Shown piece after piece: positions 38,112 to 47,622 of a DNA stretch of 62,596 nucleotides. The stretch comes from Deltaproteobacteria bacterium. Lineage in GTDB: Bacteria; Desulfobacterota; Desulfovibrionia; Desulfovibrionales; Desulfovibrionaceae. The translations under genes and the position numbers were made by a program. The notes beneath the pieces are model-generated. The model did no database searches. It had not been told where the DNA came from and saw only the letters and a program-made list of their open reading frames with translations. The stretch covers positions 1 through 62,596 of the forward strand of contig SAAX01000005.1 in NCBI GenBank assembly GCA_009929215.1, written 5' to 3'. Positions within the stretch are counted from its first letter, which is position 1; every line of letters starts with the position of its first letter.

Positions 38112-39242
38112 ATGTCGCTTACCGTTATTCCCGCCCGCTCCAAGCAGGAGTTTGCGCTGTTCATGGATCTGCCCTGGAGCCTCTATGAACACAGCCCCTT
38201 GTGGACACCAGGCCTCAAAAGTCAGGATGCCGAGTTGCTCACACCCGGCAAACATCCTTTTTGGGAAAGCGCCCGGCGCGAGCTGTTTCTGGTGTTGCGC
38301 GATGGCCGCCCCGTGGGCCGCATAGCCGCCATTGTGGACGAAAAGTACAATGCCTACGCCAACGAAAAATGCGGGGCCTTTGGTTTTTTTGAATGCACCA
38401 ACGACCGCGAGGCCGCCCACGCCCTGCTGGACGCCGCCCGCGACTGGCTGGCCGCTCAGGGCATGCGCTTTATGCGCGGGCCGTTGAACCCCTCGACCAA
38501 CTATACCTGCGGGCTGCTGGTGCACGGCTTTGATCTGGCCCCTACCATCATGATGCCGTGGAATCCGCCCTATTACGCCGAGCTGCTCGAGGGCTGGCAT
38601 CTGCGCAAAGAGCAGGATCTTTTCGCCTACCTCATCGAGCGTTCGCGTTTTTCGCCGCCAGACTGGCTTAGCGAAGAAGTGGCCCGCCTCAAGGCCGAGG
38701 GCCGCTTTACCTGCCGCACGTCCGGCAAGGCCACGATGGCCCAAGACATCCGCACCATGTTTGACCTGTACAAGGACTCGTGGGCCAAGAACTGGGGCTT
38801 CTCGCCCCTTTCGGACGGCGAGGCAGAGCAGCACGTCAAAGAGCTCAAGGGTATTCTGGACCCTGAATTTTTTGTGCTCTTTTTCCACAACGGCGAGCCT
38901 GCGGCGGGCATGGTTGCCCTGCCCGATCTGGCCCCCCTGCTGCGGCGCATAAAAGGCAAGCCGGGCATCTCTACCCTCTGGCACTGGTGGCAGTCGCGCG
39001 CAGAGATTCGGGGCGGCTACCGCACCATTCTTTTTGGTATTCGCGAAGAATTCCGCCTCATGGGCCTGCCCTTGCTGCTGCTCGATTATATGATGGAAAA
39101 GGCGCGGCAAAACCCCAATTTTCAATGGGTCGAAGGCTCGTGGGTGCTGGAAGACAACGTGCCGGTCAACGAACTGCTAGAAGATTTTTCGGGTCAGCTC
39201 ACCAAGCGTTACCGCATCTATCGCCGGGAGATTCAGCCATGA
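38112..39242 (+). CDS. GNAT-like acyltransferase family protein (YghO-like)
   Basis: 376 residues beginning MSLTVIPARSKQEF. It resembles the long YghO-like N-acetyltransferase family: PWSLYEHSPLWTP near 20-32, GRIAAIVDEKYN near 70-81, FGFFEC near 91-96, MRGPLNPSTNYTCGLLV near 119-135, and MMPWNPPYY near 144-152. The substrate and biological role are unknown. It starts 2 bases after pyrD and overlaps the next gene by 4 bases, so it belongs to the pyrKD transcript. Confidence 0.8.
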   Translation: MSLTVIPARSKQEFALFMDLPWSLYEHSPLWTPGLKSQDAELLTPGKHPFWESARRELFLVLRDGRPVGRIAAIVDEKYNAYANEKCGAFGFFECTNDREAAHALLDAARDWLAAQGMRFMRGPLNPSTNYTCGLLVHGFDLAPTIMMPWNPPYYAELLEGWHLRKEQDLFAYLIERSRFSPPDWLSEEVARLKAEGRFTCRTSGKATMAQDIRTMFDLYKDSWAKNWGFSPLSDGEAEQHVKELKGILDPEFFVLFFHNGEPAAGMVALPDLAPLLRRIKGKPGISTLWHWWQSRAEIRGGYRTILFGIREEFRLMGLPLLLLDYMMEKARQNPNFQWVEGSWVLEDNVPVNELLEDFSGQLTKRYRIYRREIQP

Positions 39243-40339
39243 GCGTAACGGCAGGCGATCATGTGGCCCCGCATCTGGCGGGAAAAAAAGTGCTGCTTAC
39301 GGGCGGCACTGGTTTTGTGGGGCGTCATCTGCTGCCGCATCTGCTGGCGGCGGGGGCAGAAGTCACCTGTCTAACGCGGGCGGTTTCGCGCACCGGGCAT
39401 TTGCCGCAGGGTGTTGCCACGGCACAGGCCGATCTTACCACCGGCGCTGGGCTGGAAAAGGCCCTGCAAGGTAAGGATGTGGTCATCCACATGGCGGCGC
39501 TGCTGTTTGGTCTTGGCTGGCAAGACTACCTGCGCGCCAACGCCCTTGCCGCACGCAGCATGGCCAGCGCGTTCACGCGCCTGTCGGCCGATGGCGGGCT
39601 GGGCGAAGATTTTCGCTTTGTGCTGGTTTCAAGCCTTGCGGCCACAGGCCCCAGCGGCACTGCGCCGGGGGTGAACGATGCCACGCCTTCCGCGCCGGTA
39701 TCTGCTTACGGCTGGTCAAAAATGCTTACGGAACAGGTGCTTGGCCGCGCCCTTGGGCAGAGCCTTGTAACCCTGCGTCCGCCTATCATCTATGGTTCTG
39801 GCGACAAGGGCCTGCTGCCTGTTTTCAAGGGTGTGCAAAAGGCCGCCATCGCGGTGAGCCCCGGCGCTGGGCGCGAGTTTTATGTCAGCGCCCTGCACGC
39901 CACCGATATGGCTCAGGCCGTCTTGTGCGCCTGCAAGCCCGAAGCCCGTGGTGTTTACCACCTGAGCGACGGCGAGGCCTACACCATGTCGGCCTTTTGC
40001 CAGGGCATGGGAGCGGCCATGGACAAGGTATTGGCAAGAACCCCCAAGAATTGCCGCAAGGTGCGTATTATTCGCATGCCCTTGCCCGTGATGGCATGTA
40101 CCGCCGGGCTTTCCACGGCCTTTGCCGTGGTAGCCGATGCCGTGCTTGACCGCATTGCGGGGCATGGCCTGCGGCGCGCCCCGGCATGGAATCTGGACAA
40201 ATACCGCGAGGCCCGTCAGGCGGGGTGGCTGTGCGACAACAGCCGCATCTGCGCCGAGCTGGGCTTTGCACCACGCGTGAACCTTGAGGCGGGCATGACC
40301 GAAGCCATCGAGGGCTACCGCCGAGAGGGCTGGTTGTGA
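39239..40339 (+). CDS. NAD(P)-dependent epimerase/dehydratase (extended SDR)
   Basis: 366-residue extended short-chain dehydrogenase/reductase. The nucleotide-binding TGGTGFVG lies near 21-28. The catalytic Tyr and Lys appear in YGWSK near 158-162, preceded by a Ser-rich VSSLAATG near 129. The C-terminal part is a substrate domain. Members act on nucleotide sugars or sterol- or flavonoid-like substrates. This one is not assignable. The start overlaps the acetyltransferase stop (ATGA) and the end overlaps the ABC-F gene. Confidence 0.87.
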   Translation: MSVTAGDHVAPHLAGKKVLLTGGTGFVGRHLLPHLLAAGAEVTCLTRAVSRTGHLPQGVATAQADLTTGAGLEKALQGKDVVIHMAALLFGLGWQDYLRANALAARSMASAFTRLSADGGLGEDFRFVLVSSLAATGPSGTAPGVNDATPSAPVSAYGWSKMLTEQVLGRALGQSLVTLRPPIIYGSGDKGLLPVFKGVQKAAIAVSPGAGREFYVSALHATDMAQAVLCACKPEARGVYHLSDGEAYTMSAFCQGMGAAMDKVLARTPKNCRKVRIIRMPLPVMACTAGLSTAFAVVADAVLDRIAGHGLRRAPAWNLDKYREARQAGWLCDNSRICAELGFAPRVNLEAGMTEAIEGYRREGWL

Positions 40340-42345
40340 AGATAACGATTCAGGAACTTTCCAAGGCATTTGGCGGCAGGGACATTCTCAGCAATTTTTC
40401 GCTGGAAGTGGATTCCGGCGTGCGTTTGTGCGTCTGCGGCCCAAACAGCACGGGCAAATCCACCCTGTTGCGTCTGCTGGCTGGTGTGGAGAGCGCCGAC
40501 GGCGGCAGGGTCATCCTGCCCAAGGGCTGCCGCCTTGGCTTTGTGGAGCAGGAACTTTCCGAAGCGGCTCTGGAAACGCCGTTGCTGACCTATGTGCTCG
40601 ACGTGCTGCACGACTGGAGCGATTTTTGGGCTGAATGGGAACAAGCCGCCGCCGCGAAGGACGAAGGACGCCTGACCTCGCTTATGCACCGTCAGGGCGA
40701 GCTTGAGGCGCTCTATGGCTACAACCCGGAACACCGGGCCAAGGCCGTGCTTTCTGGTCTTGGTTTTGCCGAGAGAAAGTGGAACCGCACCCTGCGTGAA
40801 CTTTCGGGCGGCTGGCGCGAGCGCGCCAAGCTGGCCCGCGTGCTCACCGCCGGGGCCGATGTGCTGCTGCTCGACGAACCCACCAACCATCTGGATGTGG
40901 AAGCCGTGGAATGGCTCGAAGCCTTTCTCATGGACTTCAAGGGCGCTCTGGTCTTTGTGGCCCACGACCGCATCTTTATGGACAAGGTGGGCACGCACGT
41001 TCTGTACCTTGGTCTGTCCAAGCCCGTGTTCCGCAAGGCCACCTACACGCAGTTTCTGGCGCTTCAGGAAGAATATAATGCCCAGCGTGAGCGCGAGGCC
41101 CGCGCCCTCAAGGAAGACCTTGACCGCAAGATGGCCTTTGTGGAGCGTTTTCGCGCCAAGGCCACCAAGGCCCGGCAGGCTGGTTCGCGCCAGAAGATGG
41201 CCAAAAAGCTGGAAAAAGAGCTGGAAGACTACAGGCCAGAGCCCAAGCGCAAGGAACTGAATTTCAGCTGGCCCGAGGCCCCGCACTGCGAGAAGGTGGT
41301 GCTTTCAGCCGCTGATCTGGATTTTCGCTTTGAAGACGGCAAGACCATGTGGCCGCCCCTCACCTTTGCCCTGTACAGAGGCCAGCGCGTAGCTCTGGTG
41401 GGCCACAACGGCTGCGGCAAATCAACCCTGCTCAAGTTGCTGGCCGGTACGCTGGCGCGGCGCGGCGGCAACATGGTTACGGCCCCTCAGATGCGCATGG
41501 GCTACTATACCCAGCACCAGATGGACACCCTGCGCGGCGACACCACGGTGCTTGCCGAGCTGCGCCGCCTTTCTGACCCGCGCACCACTGAAGAAGAGCT
41601 CATGAGTGTGCTGGGCCTCTTTATGCTGGGGCAGGATTATTTTGACAGGCAGGTGAGCGCCCTTTCGGGTGGTGAAAAAAGCCGCCTTGTGCTGGCCACG
41701 CTGTTTTTGAAGCGCTGCAACTTTTTGCTGCTCGACGAACCCACCAACCATCTTGACCTTGAAAGCCGCGAAGCGCTAGTGAGCGCGCTGCAAAAATTCA
41801 ACGGAACCCTGCTTATGGTGGCCCATGACCGTTGGCTGCTCTCACAGGTGGGGGCAGAGGCCTGGGAGCTCAACGAAAAAGGTCTGACGGTCTTTGCTGA
41901 CTTTGCCGCTTACGACGACAACCGCCGCGCCCGTCAGGGCGCTACGGGTGAAGACGAGCATGCAACTTCCGTAGCTGGCGGGCAGGCCGGGGCGCGGGGC
42001 AAACAGGTCGATATGCCGCTGGCACAGCCCCTTTCGCGCGATGAGCAAAAGCGCGTCAAACGTGAGCAGGCCGACAAGCGCAATGCCCTGCACAAGGAAC
42101 TCAAGCCCCTGTTGGGTCGGTACGAGGCGTTTGAAACCGAGCTTGCCGCCGTGCTTGAAGAGCAGGGCACTGTGGAAGCGCAACTGGCAGATCCAGATAT
42201 TTACGCCGACCATGCCCGCTCAAGCGAGTTGCTCAAGACCTTTGAGGCCTGCAAGCAGCGCAGCGAGGCCATTTTGGAAGAAATGACCGTTCTTGAAGAC
42301 AGCATGGCGGCCACGCGAGCCAAGTGGAACGTGGATCAGGACTAA
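40336..42345 (+). CDS. ABC-F family ATPase
   Basis: Soluble protein with two ABC domains and no membrane segment. Such ABC-F proteins act on ribosomes. The 669-residue product starts with GTG. Domain 1 has GPNSTGKST (about 35-43), signature LSGGW near 156 and LLLDEPTNHLD near 176-186. Domain 2 has GHNGCGKST near 356-364, LSGGEKS near 441 and LLLDEPTNHLD near 464. A charged interdomain linker rich in Lys, Arg and Ala (about 245-305) and a C-terminal coiled region (about 565-665) resemble Uup. Resistance function cannot be claimed. Confidence 0.92.
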   Translation: MKITIQELSKAFGGRDILSNFSLEVDSGVRLCVCGPNSTGKSTLLRLLAGVESADGGRVILPKGCRLGFVEQELSEAALETPLLTYVLDVLHDWSDFWAEWEQAAAAKDEGRLTSLMHRQGELEALYGYNPEHRAKAVLSGLGFAERKWNRTLRELSGGWRERAKLARVLTAGADVLLLDEPTNHLDVEAVEWLEAFLMDFKGALVFVAHDRIFMDKVGTHVLYLGLSKPVFRKATYTQFLALQEEYNAQREREARALKEDLDRKMAFVERFRAKATKARQAGSRQKMAKKLEKELEDYRPEPKRKELNFSWPEAPHCEKVVLSAADLDFRFEDGKTMWPPLTFALYRGQRVALVGHNGCGKSTLLKLLAGTLARRGGNMVTAPQMRMGYYTQHQMDTLRGDTTVLAELRRLSDPRTTEEELMSVLGLFMLGQDYFDRQVSALSGGEKSRLVLATLFLKRCNFLLLDEPTNHLDLESREALVSALQKFNGTLLMVAHDRWLLSQVGAEAWELNEKGLTVFADFAAYDDNRRARQGATGEDEHATSVAGGQAGARGKQVDMPLAQPLSRDEQKRVKREQADKRNALHKELKPLLGRYEAFETELAAVLEEQGTVEAQLADPDIYADHARSSELLKTFEACKQRSEAILEEMTVLEDSMAATRAKWNVDQD

Positions 42346-42370
42346 AAACCGGCCCCTTGCGGAGAAATAT

Positions 42371-42778
42371 ATGCAACATATAGAAGTGGCAGCCGGTATC
42401 ATCTGGCGCGGCAAAAGGTTTTTGGCCAGCCAGCGGCTCAGCGACAAACCTCTGGAAGGCTACTGGGAATTTCCCGGCGGCAAGCTTGAAGCGTGTGAAA
42501 GCCCGCTGGACGCCCTGAAGCGCGAACTGGCCGAAGAACTGGGCATTGGTGTGCGTCAGGCTGTATTCTGGAAAAGCCTTGATCATGAGTATGAAGAGCG
42601 CGGCTTTGGCGTGCGCATCTACTTTTTTCACGTGACCGAATTTGCTGGCGAGCCCTGCGGCGAAGAGGGCCAGAACCTGCGTTGGGTCGAACCGCAAGAG
42701 GCTTTTGCCCTGGGCTTTTTGCCTGCAGATGCAGTGGTGCTTGAAGAACTGGTGTCGCGGCAGCCCAGTATTGTTTGA
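42371..42778 (+). CDS. mutT: Nudix hydrolase, MutT-like
   Basis: 135-residue Nudix protein that probably hydrolyses oxidised nucleoside triphosphates such as 8-oxo-dGTP. The start at 42371 (MQHIEVAAGIIWRG) follows GGAG. The Nudix box GGKLEACES...RELAEELGI (about 37-59) matches G-x5-E-x7-REUxEExGU. It ends the long pyrK-to-mutT run and is followed by a terminator. Other Nudix substrates are possible. Confidence 0.88.
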   Translation: MQHIEVAAGIIWRGKRFLASQRLSDKPLEGYWEFPGGKLEACESPLDALKRELAEELGIGVRQAVFWKSLDHEYEERGFGVRIYFFHVTEFAGEPCGEEGQNLRWVEPQEAFALGFLPADAVVLEELVSRQPSIV

Positions 42779-43129
42779 GGCAGGCGTGCACAGGCGCGAG
42801 CCCTCTGTAAAATTTGTTTTTTTGTGTGCAAGCCCGCCGAGTGCGGGCTTTTTTGTGGCTTCAGCTCAATAAATGCCCTGCCAACATGTGGAAATGTTTT
42901 GGGTAAAAAGGTAGGTTGAAAGCTGTAAAAATTGAATCCGCCGATTGGGCCTGCTTTTTCCAGATATTTCGGGAGAGGGTATGCGAATACTGCCAGCGGA
43001 ATGGCAAGCCGGAAGCACCGCGCCTTGCCGCCCCTTCTCTGTTGCTCCACATATATCGGGTGGGTATCCATCGCTGCGCCTTAAGCGCGTAAGCCGCGTT
43101 GCGTGTTCCCAATGTCCGGCAGGTATCAC
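42779..43129. other. mutT to diguanylate cyclase intergenic region
   Basis: 351 bases with the mutT terminator at 42830-42855. The remainder includes AT-rich sequence near 42890-42940 that may hold the promoter of the GGDEF-EAL gene. I found no clear -35/-10 pair and no gene. Confidence 0.45.
42830..42855 (+). terminator. Terminator after mutT
   Basis: AGCCCGC (42831-42837) pairs with GCGGGCT (42843-42849), with a CGAGT loop, followed by TTTTT. Confidence 0.88.
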
Positions 43130-46100
43130 ATGCGCATAAAGCATCTTTCCATAATCGTATGCGCGGCCATTGTGGGCCTGTTTATTCTCATTTCTTACAT
43201 TACGTCCGAGCTTGTGGTTGTGCGCGGGGTGGATGCCATTGAGGGCAACACAGCCAGCGAAAAAATGCGGCAGCTGCGCAACCACATCCACTCACAGCAG
43301 CGGCAGATAGGGCATATCGCCGTGGACTGGGCCTGCTGGGACGATGCCTACCGCTTCATGCAGGATATGAACAGTGAGTTTATTGCCACGAATCTGCATC
43401 AGCCACTGCTGCGCAAGCTCAATCTGTCATCCATCGCCTATTACAACAGGGATGCGTCACACACGGCCTTTATTGAAGACGAAACAGAAAACTGGGGGCA
43501 GGGGCAATCTGCTGAAGCACAAAGGATATTTGCCCTGCTGACCCACAGGCTCATGCGCAGCGTCAATGAAGGCATGTCGGGCATTATGATGATCGGTGGC
43601 GTACCATACATAGTAGCGGCCCAAAAAATACGCGACACCGGCATGCTGCTGCCGCCCAACGGCGTGGTCTTTATGAGCCGCGCTATGGATGCGGAATTTA
43701 TCAGGGATGTTGAGCACGATACCCTGCTGAACTTTTCCATACAGCCGGTGGAAGTGTTTAATAACGTGCCCACAGCGGCAGACGATGAATCTGGTTTTAA
43801 AACCGTGCGCGAAGACGGTGCGGTAAATTCATATTCTGTAATGCGCGATGTCTTCGATTGCTCTGCATTTTGTCTGCGCCTTGTTACAGACAGGGAAATT
43901 GCGCAGCTTGGCAAGCGCATGTTCATGCAAAATTTCATTCTTATCGTCATTACTGGCATGGGCATGCTGGTGGCCTTTTTGTATTTTACCGAAAGGCAGA
44001 TACTGCGGCGCATACTCTCCATGCAGCGGCAGGCGCAGCATATAGAAAAAAGCAGCAAGCCGCTGAAAAAGATTGAAATTGAAGGCGACGACGAGATTTT
44101 TGATCTTTCGCTCAAGATCAACAGCATGATCGACGCCTTGCAATCAAACGAAAAGTTCTTGCAGCAAACCCTCGATACGCTTCAGGCCGGTGTTATCACC
44201 ATTGAGCCCGGCAGCATGAAAATCCGCAGTATCAACGCCTTTGCCCAGCAGTTTATCGGCCTGCCCGCAGAAGAAATTATTGGCAAACCCTGCTACGAGT
44301 TTGTCTGCCCAGGTGGGGTAGACCTCTGCCCGATGGTCAAGGATCATTGCAGGACTGATCTTGTGGCAGGCAATCTTGTGGCTGCCGACGGCGCGCAAAA
44401 AACCATCGTCAAATCAGTGCGCGCCATTCAGTCGAACGGTGAGGAAATCTACCTTGAGTCGTTTGTGGATATTACCGATCTGGAAACAACCAGGCAGGAG
44501 CTGCAACGGTCGGAAGAACGCTACAAAACCCTGTTTATGAATACGGGCACAGCCACGGCGGTTATCAGCAGTACCGGGCTGATCTTTTTGACCAATACGG
44601 AATTTTCCAAACTGGTGGGTCTGCCTTCTGAAGAAATTGAAGGCAAACTGTTCATAAGCAAGTTTTTGGGCAAAAATCTGTTTGGCCCGCAGCAGCTCTT
44701 TGCCACAGGTTCCTCCTCTATTCGTGAAAAGTACGAGATGGAAATCGCTACACACGGGGGCAAAACTGCCAGCGTGCTTGTAACACTGGCCAGAATCCCG
44801 GACAGTGGGCTTTCAGTCCTTTCACTGCTCGATATCTCCGAGCGTTCGGCCATGGAAAAGGAACTGGCCTACAGGGCCAACCATGACCTGCTTACGGGGC
44901 TTGCCAACAAGTCACTGGCCGAAGAAAAGCTGCTGAGCGCCCTGAGCGAGGCTGCCATAACCGGCGGCAAGGTGGGAGTTCTGCTTATAGATCTCGACCG
45001 CTTCAAGCAGGTTAACGACAGCTTTGGGCACTCGCTGGGCGACAAGCTTTTGCGGCAGGCCGCTGAGCGGCTGACCTACCTTGCGCGACAAGAGGACTGC
45101 GTGGCCCGCACTGGCGGCGATGAATTTTTTATTGTCGCAGGCAGGGTGCACAACGTAAGCCAGATTGAAGCGCTGGCAAAGAACGTGCTGTGCGCGCTGA
45201 ACCGCTGTTTTTATGTGGATGAATATTCCATCTACCTCAGCGCCAGCATCGGGATTGCCTGTTATCCAGACAATGGCGAAACCATGGAAGCGCTGCTGCA
45301 AAGCGCTGATCTTGCCATGTACAGGGCCAAGGCCAAGGGCAAGAATACCTATGCCTTTTTTACAGATGACCTCACTGTGGCCGCCAATGACCGTATGGCC
45401 CTGGAAACGGAGATGTTCAGGGCTATGGACAGTGCGGCCTTTGACGTCTACTACCAGCCCAAGGTCAATATTGCCCACAAAACGCTGGCAGGCTGCGAGG
45501 CCCTGGTGCGCTGGAAGCGCGCCGACGGCAGCTGGGTGTCCCCGGCGGTTTTTATTCCACTGGCTGAAGAAACCGGGCTCGTGCGGCGGCTCGACATGTA
45601 TGTGCTGCGGCGGGCGTGCAGGCAGCAGCGTGAATGGGAGGCTCAGGGCCTGGGCAGTGTGCGGGTGGCGGTCAATATGTCGGGGCGCAGCATCATTGCC
45701 GAGTCATTTGTGGATGACGTGCTGGATGTACTGGGGCGCGAAGACGTGCGGCCAGCGAACATAGGCATTGAAATAACCGAAACGGCCTTTATGTTGAACA
45801 TGACCGAGGCATCACGGGCCATTGCGGCCCTGAGCGAGCAGGGTATCAAGATTTATCTGGACGACTTTGGCACGGGCTATTCGTCGCTGTACTATCTGCA
45901 CACCCTGCCCATTGCCAGCCTCAAGATAGACAAGTCATTCATAGACGGCATCAATGCGCCCGCCAATGCCTCCAACGAAATGGTCAAAACCGTGCTTACG
46001 CTGGCTTCGGGTCTTGGCATGGCCACGGTGGCCGAAGGTGTGGAAACCAGAGAGCAGGCCGAATTTCTGGCCGAAAACGGCTGCAAGGTCATTCAGGGTT

Positions 46101-46186
46101 ACCTGTTTTCGCCAGCCATCAGCGGCAGTGATTTTGCGGAGTATCTTAAAGAGTCACAGGCGCGCATCGCAGCTGCACTGGCATAA
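43130..46186 (+). CDS. CHASE4-PAS-GGDEF-EAL membrane protein
   Basis: 1018-residue cyclic-di-GMP enzyme from the ATG at 43130 (MRIKHLSIIV). Earlier in-frame starts at 43103 and 43112 are less likely. A helix near 5-25 and another near 265-285 enclose a periplasmic CHASE4-type sensor with VDWACWDDAYRFM near 64-76. PAS domains follow near 335-445 and 450-565. The GGDEF motif is intact at about 662-666, so diguanylate cyclase activity is possible. EAL at 790-792 and DDFGTGYSS near 906 are intact, so phosphodiesterase activity is also possible. Which one dominates is unknown. Confidence 0.92.
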   Translation: MRIKHLSIIVCAAIVGLFILISYITSELVVVRGVDAIEGNTASEKMRQLRNHIHSQQRQIGHIAVDWACWDDAYRFMQDMNSEFIATNLHQPLLRKLNLSSIAYYNRDASHTAFIEDETENWGQGQSAEAQRIFALLTHRLMRSVNEGMSGIMMIGGVPYIVAAQKIRDTGMLLPPNGVVFMSRAMDAEFIRDVEHDTLLNFSIQPVEVFNNVPTAADDESGFKTVREDGAVNSYSVMRDVFDCSAFCLRLVTDREIAQLGKRMFMQNFILIVITGMGMLVAFLYFTERQILRRILSMQRQAQHIEKSSKPLKKIEIEGDDEIFDLSLKINSMIDALQSNEKFLQQTLDTLQAGVITIEPGSMKIRSINAFAQQFIGLPAEEIIGKPCYEFVCPGGVDLCPMVKDHCRTDLVAGNLVAADGAQKTIVKSVRAIQSNGEEIYLESFVDITDLETTRQELQRSEERYKTLFMNTGTATAVISSTGLIFLTNTEFSKLVGLPSEEIEGKLFISKFLGKNLFGPQQLFATGSSSIREKYEMEIATHGGKTASVLVTLARIPDSGLSVLSLLDISERSAMEKELAYRANHDLLTGLANKSLAEEKLLSALSEAAITGGKVGVLLIDLDRFKQVNDSFGHSLGDKLLRQAAERLTYLARQEDCVARTGGDEFFIVAGRVHNVSQIEALAKNVLCALNRCFYVDEYSIYLSASIGIACYPDNGETMEALLQSADLAMYRAKAKGKNTYAFFTDDLTVAANDRMALETEMFRAMDSAAFDVYYQPKVNIAHKTLAGCEALVRWKRADGSWVSPAVFIPLAEETGLVRRLDMYVLRRACRQQREWEAQGLGSVRVAVNMSGRSIIAESFVDDVLDVLGREDVRPANIGIEITETAFMLNMTEASRAIAALSEQGIKIYLDDFGTGYSSLYYLHTLPIASLKIDKSFIDGINAPANASNEMVKTVLTLASGLGMATVAEGVETREQAEFLAENGCKVIQGYLFSPAISGSDFAEYLKESQARIAAALA

Positions 46187-46206
46187 GTACCCGCCATACA
46201 GATACC

Positions 46207-46239
46207 TAAAAAGCCCCGGGAGGTTTTACTCTCGGGGCT
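46207..46239 (-). terminator. Terminator of the sugar transferase unit
   Basis: AGCCCCGGGAG (46212-46222) pairs with CTCTCGGGGCT (46229-46239) with one wobble. On the minus strand it is followed by TTTTTAGG. It ends the GT4-sugar transferase pair and may also act weakly on the GGDEF-EAL gene. Confidence 0.75.
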
Positions 46240-46272
46240 CTGTCATTGCAGAATGCGGGCAACCGGGGCTTG

Positions 46273-47622
46273 CTAGCGCGCCCCCTTGGGAAAGAGCACC
46301 ACGCCAACGGTTTTAAAGACAATGTTGATATCCAGCAGGATGGACATGTTCTTGATGTAGTACAGGTCGTATTCCAGCTTGCGGCGTGCGTCGTCCTCTG
46401 AGGCCCCGTAAGGATAGCAGACCTGCGCCCAGCCAGTGAGGCCCGGCTTAACGGTGTGGCGCAGGCTGTAGTAAGGTATGGTTTCCTTGAGCTTGGTTAC
46501 AAAGGCCATGCGCTCGGGGCGCGGGCCGATAAAGCTCATGTCGCCCTTCAGGATGTTCCATATCTGGGGCAGTTCGTCTATGCGTACCTTGCGGATAAAC
46601 TTGCCAAACTTGGTCACGCGGGCATCGTGGGCGCTGGCCCACACCGCGCCATTCTTTTCCGCATCGGCGCGCATGGAGCGGAACTTGTAGACCGTAAATT
46701 CCTTTTCAAAAAGCCCCACGCGGTCTTGCTTGTAAATGACCGGGCCGGGCGATTCAAGCCGCACAATGATGGCCGTGATCAGCATGATGGGGGCTGCGGG
46801 TATGAGCAGCAGCAACGAAATCAGCACGTCCAGTGCGCGTTTTAGGCGGCGCAACGAACCACGGGTATTGAGCGAAAAGCCCTCGGTTTGCAGCAGCCAT
46901 TCATCGTTGATCTGCGAGAGCGGCAGGCGCTGCACCACATGTTCGTAAAAGCTGCGAATGTCCACCACCATGCTGCCGCGAAGTTTTGCTTCCAGCAGGT
47001 CGCGGGCAATATCGTCGTCAATGGGGGCATCGGGCAACAGCAAAATCATGGTTGCCTGCTTTTCCTTGGCAATATCCAGAGCCATAAAGGGTGCGCCAAG
47101 GCACGGCCCGGCATCGGGGCCCTGATCGCGTTCTCCCACATAGCCAAGTATTTCAGCCTTGGGCAGGCCCTCGGCCAACAGCTGGCGCACCTTGCCCGCA
47201 CGGTCTACGCCTACTAGCAGTATGCGCAGGGGGTGGGTGAGTTTTTCGGCATTAAGGCGGTAGATCCAGCGCCAGCCCAGCGAAAGACCGAGCGAAAGCA
47301 CAAAGAGCAGGGCCACTGTTTCGCGGTCAAAACGCCAGTGCTGAAAGGCATAGGACGCCGTGGCCGAAGAAATGATGCCCAAAATGCAGGCCACAAGCAC
47401 GCGGCCAATTGTTTCCTTGAAATCCTCGTTGCCCACGCTGTAGGCATCAAGAATGTAGAAAAAGAGCATGTAAAAAAAGATGGTAAAGAGCGTGGCGCCC
47501 GTATAGTCGTGAAAAATGCTCAGATCCGACTCAACAGTCAAAAAGCCGGAAATGCTGAGGGCCAGCAGAATACAGACAAGGTCAAGCGTCTGCAAAAGGG
47601 CCATGCGGTATGTACTTATCAT
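46273..47622 (-). CDS. Polyprenyl-phosphate sugar-1-phosphate transferase
   Basis: Starts capsule or exopolysaccharide repeat units by moving a sugar-1-phosphate onto undecaprenyl phosphate. The 449-residue product has four to five N-terminal helices (about 10-120), a nucleotide-binding-like middle domain and a C-terminal catalytic domain. That domain has a helix at about 265-288, then YKFRSMR near 313-319, KVRIDELPQ near 345-353 and GPRPER near 366-371, then PGLTGWAQV near 393-401. It resembles the EpsB-type transferases of TIGR03013. Its start overlaps the GT4 stop. Confidence 0.9.
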   Translation of the reverse strand: MISTYRMALLQTLDLVCILLALSISGFLTVESDLSIFHDYTGATLFTIFFYMLFFYILDAYSVGNEDFKETIGRVLVACILGIISSATASYAFQHWRFDRETVALLFVLSLGLSLGWRWIYRLNAEKLTHPLRILLVGVDRAGKVRQLLAEGLPKAEILGYVGERDQGPDAGPCLGAPFMALDIAKEKQATMILLLPDAPIDDDIARDLLEAKLRGSMVVDIRSFYEHVVQRLPLSQINDEWLLQTEGFSLNTRGSLRRLKRALDVLISLLLLIPAAPIMLITAIIVRLESPGPVIYKQDRVGLFEKEFTVYKFRSMRADAEKNGAVWASAHDARVTKFGKFIRKVRIDELPQIWNILKGDMSFIGPRPERMAFVTKLKETIPYYSLRHTVKPGLTGWAQVCYPYGASEDDARRKLEYDLYYIKNMSILLDINIVFKTVGVVLFPKGAR

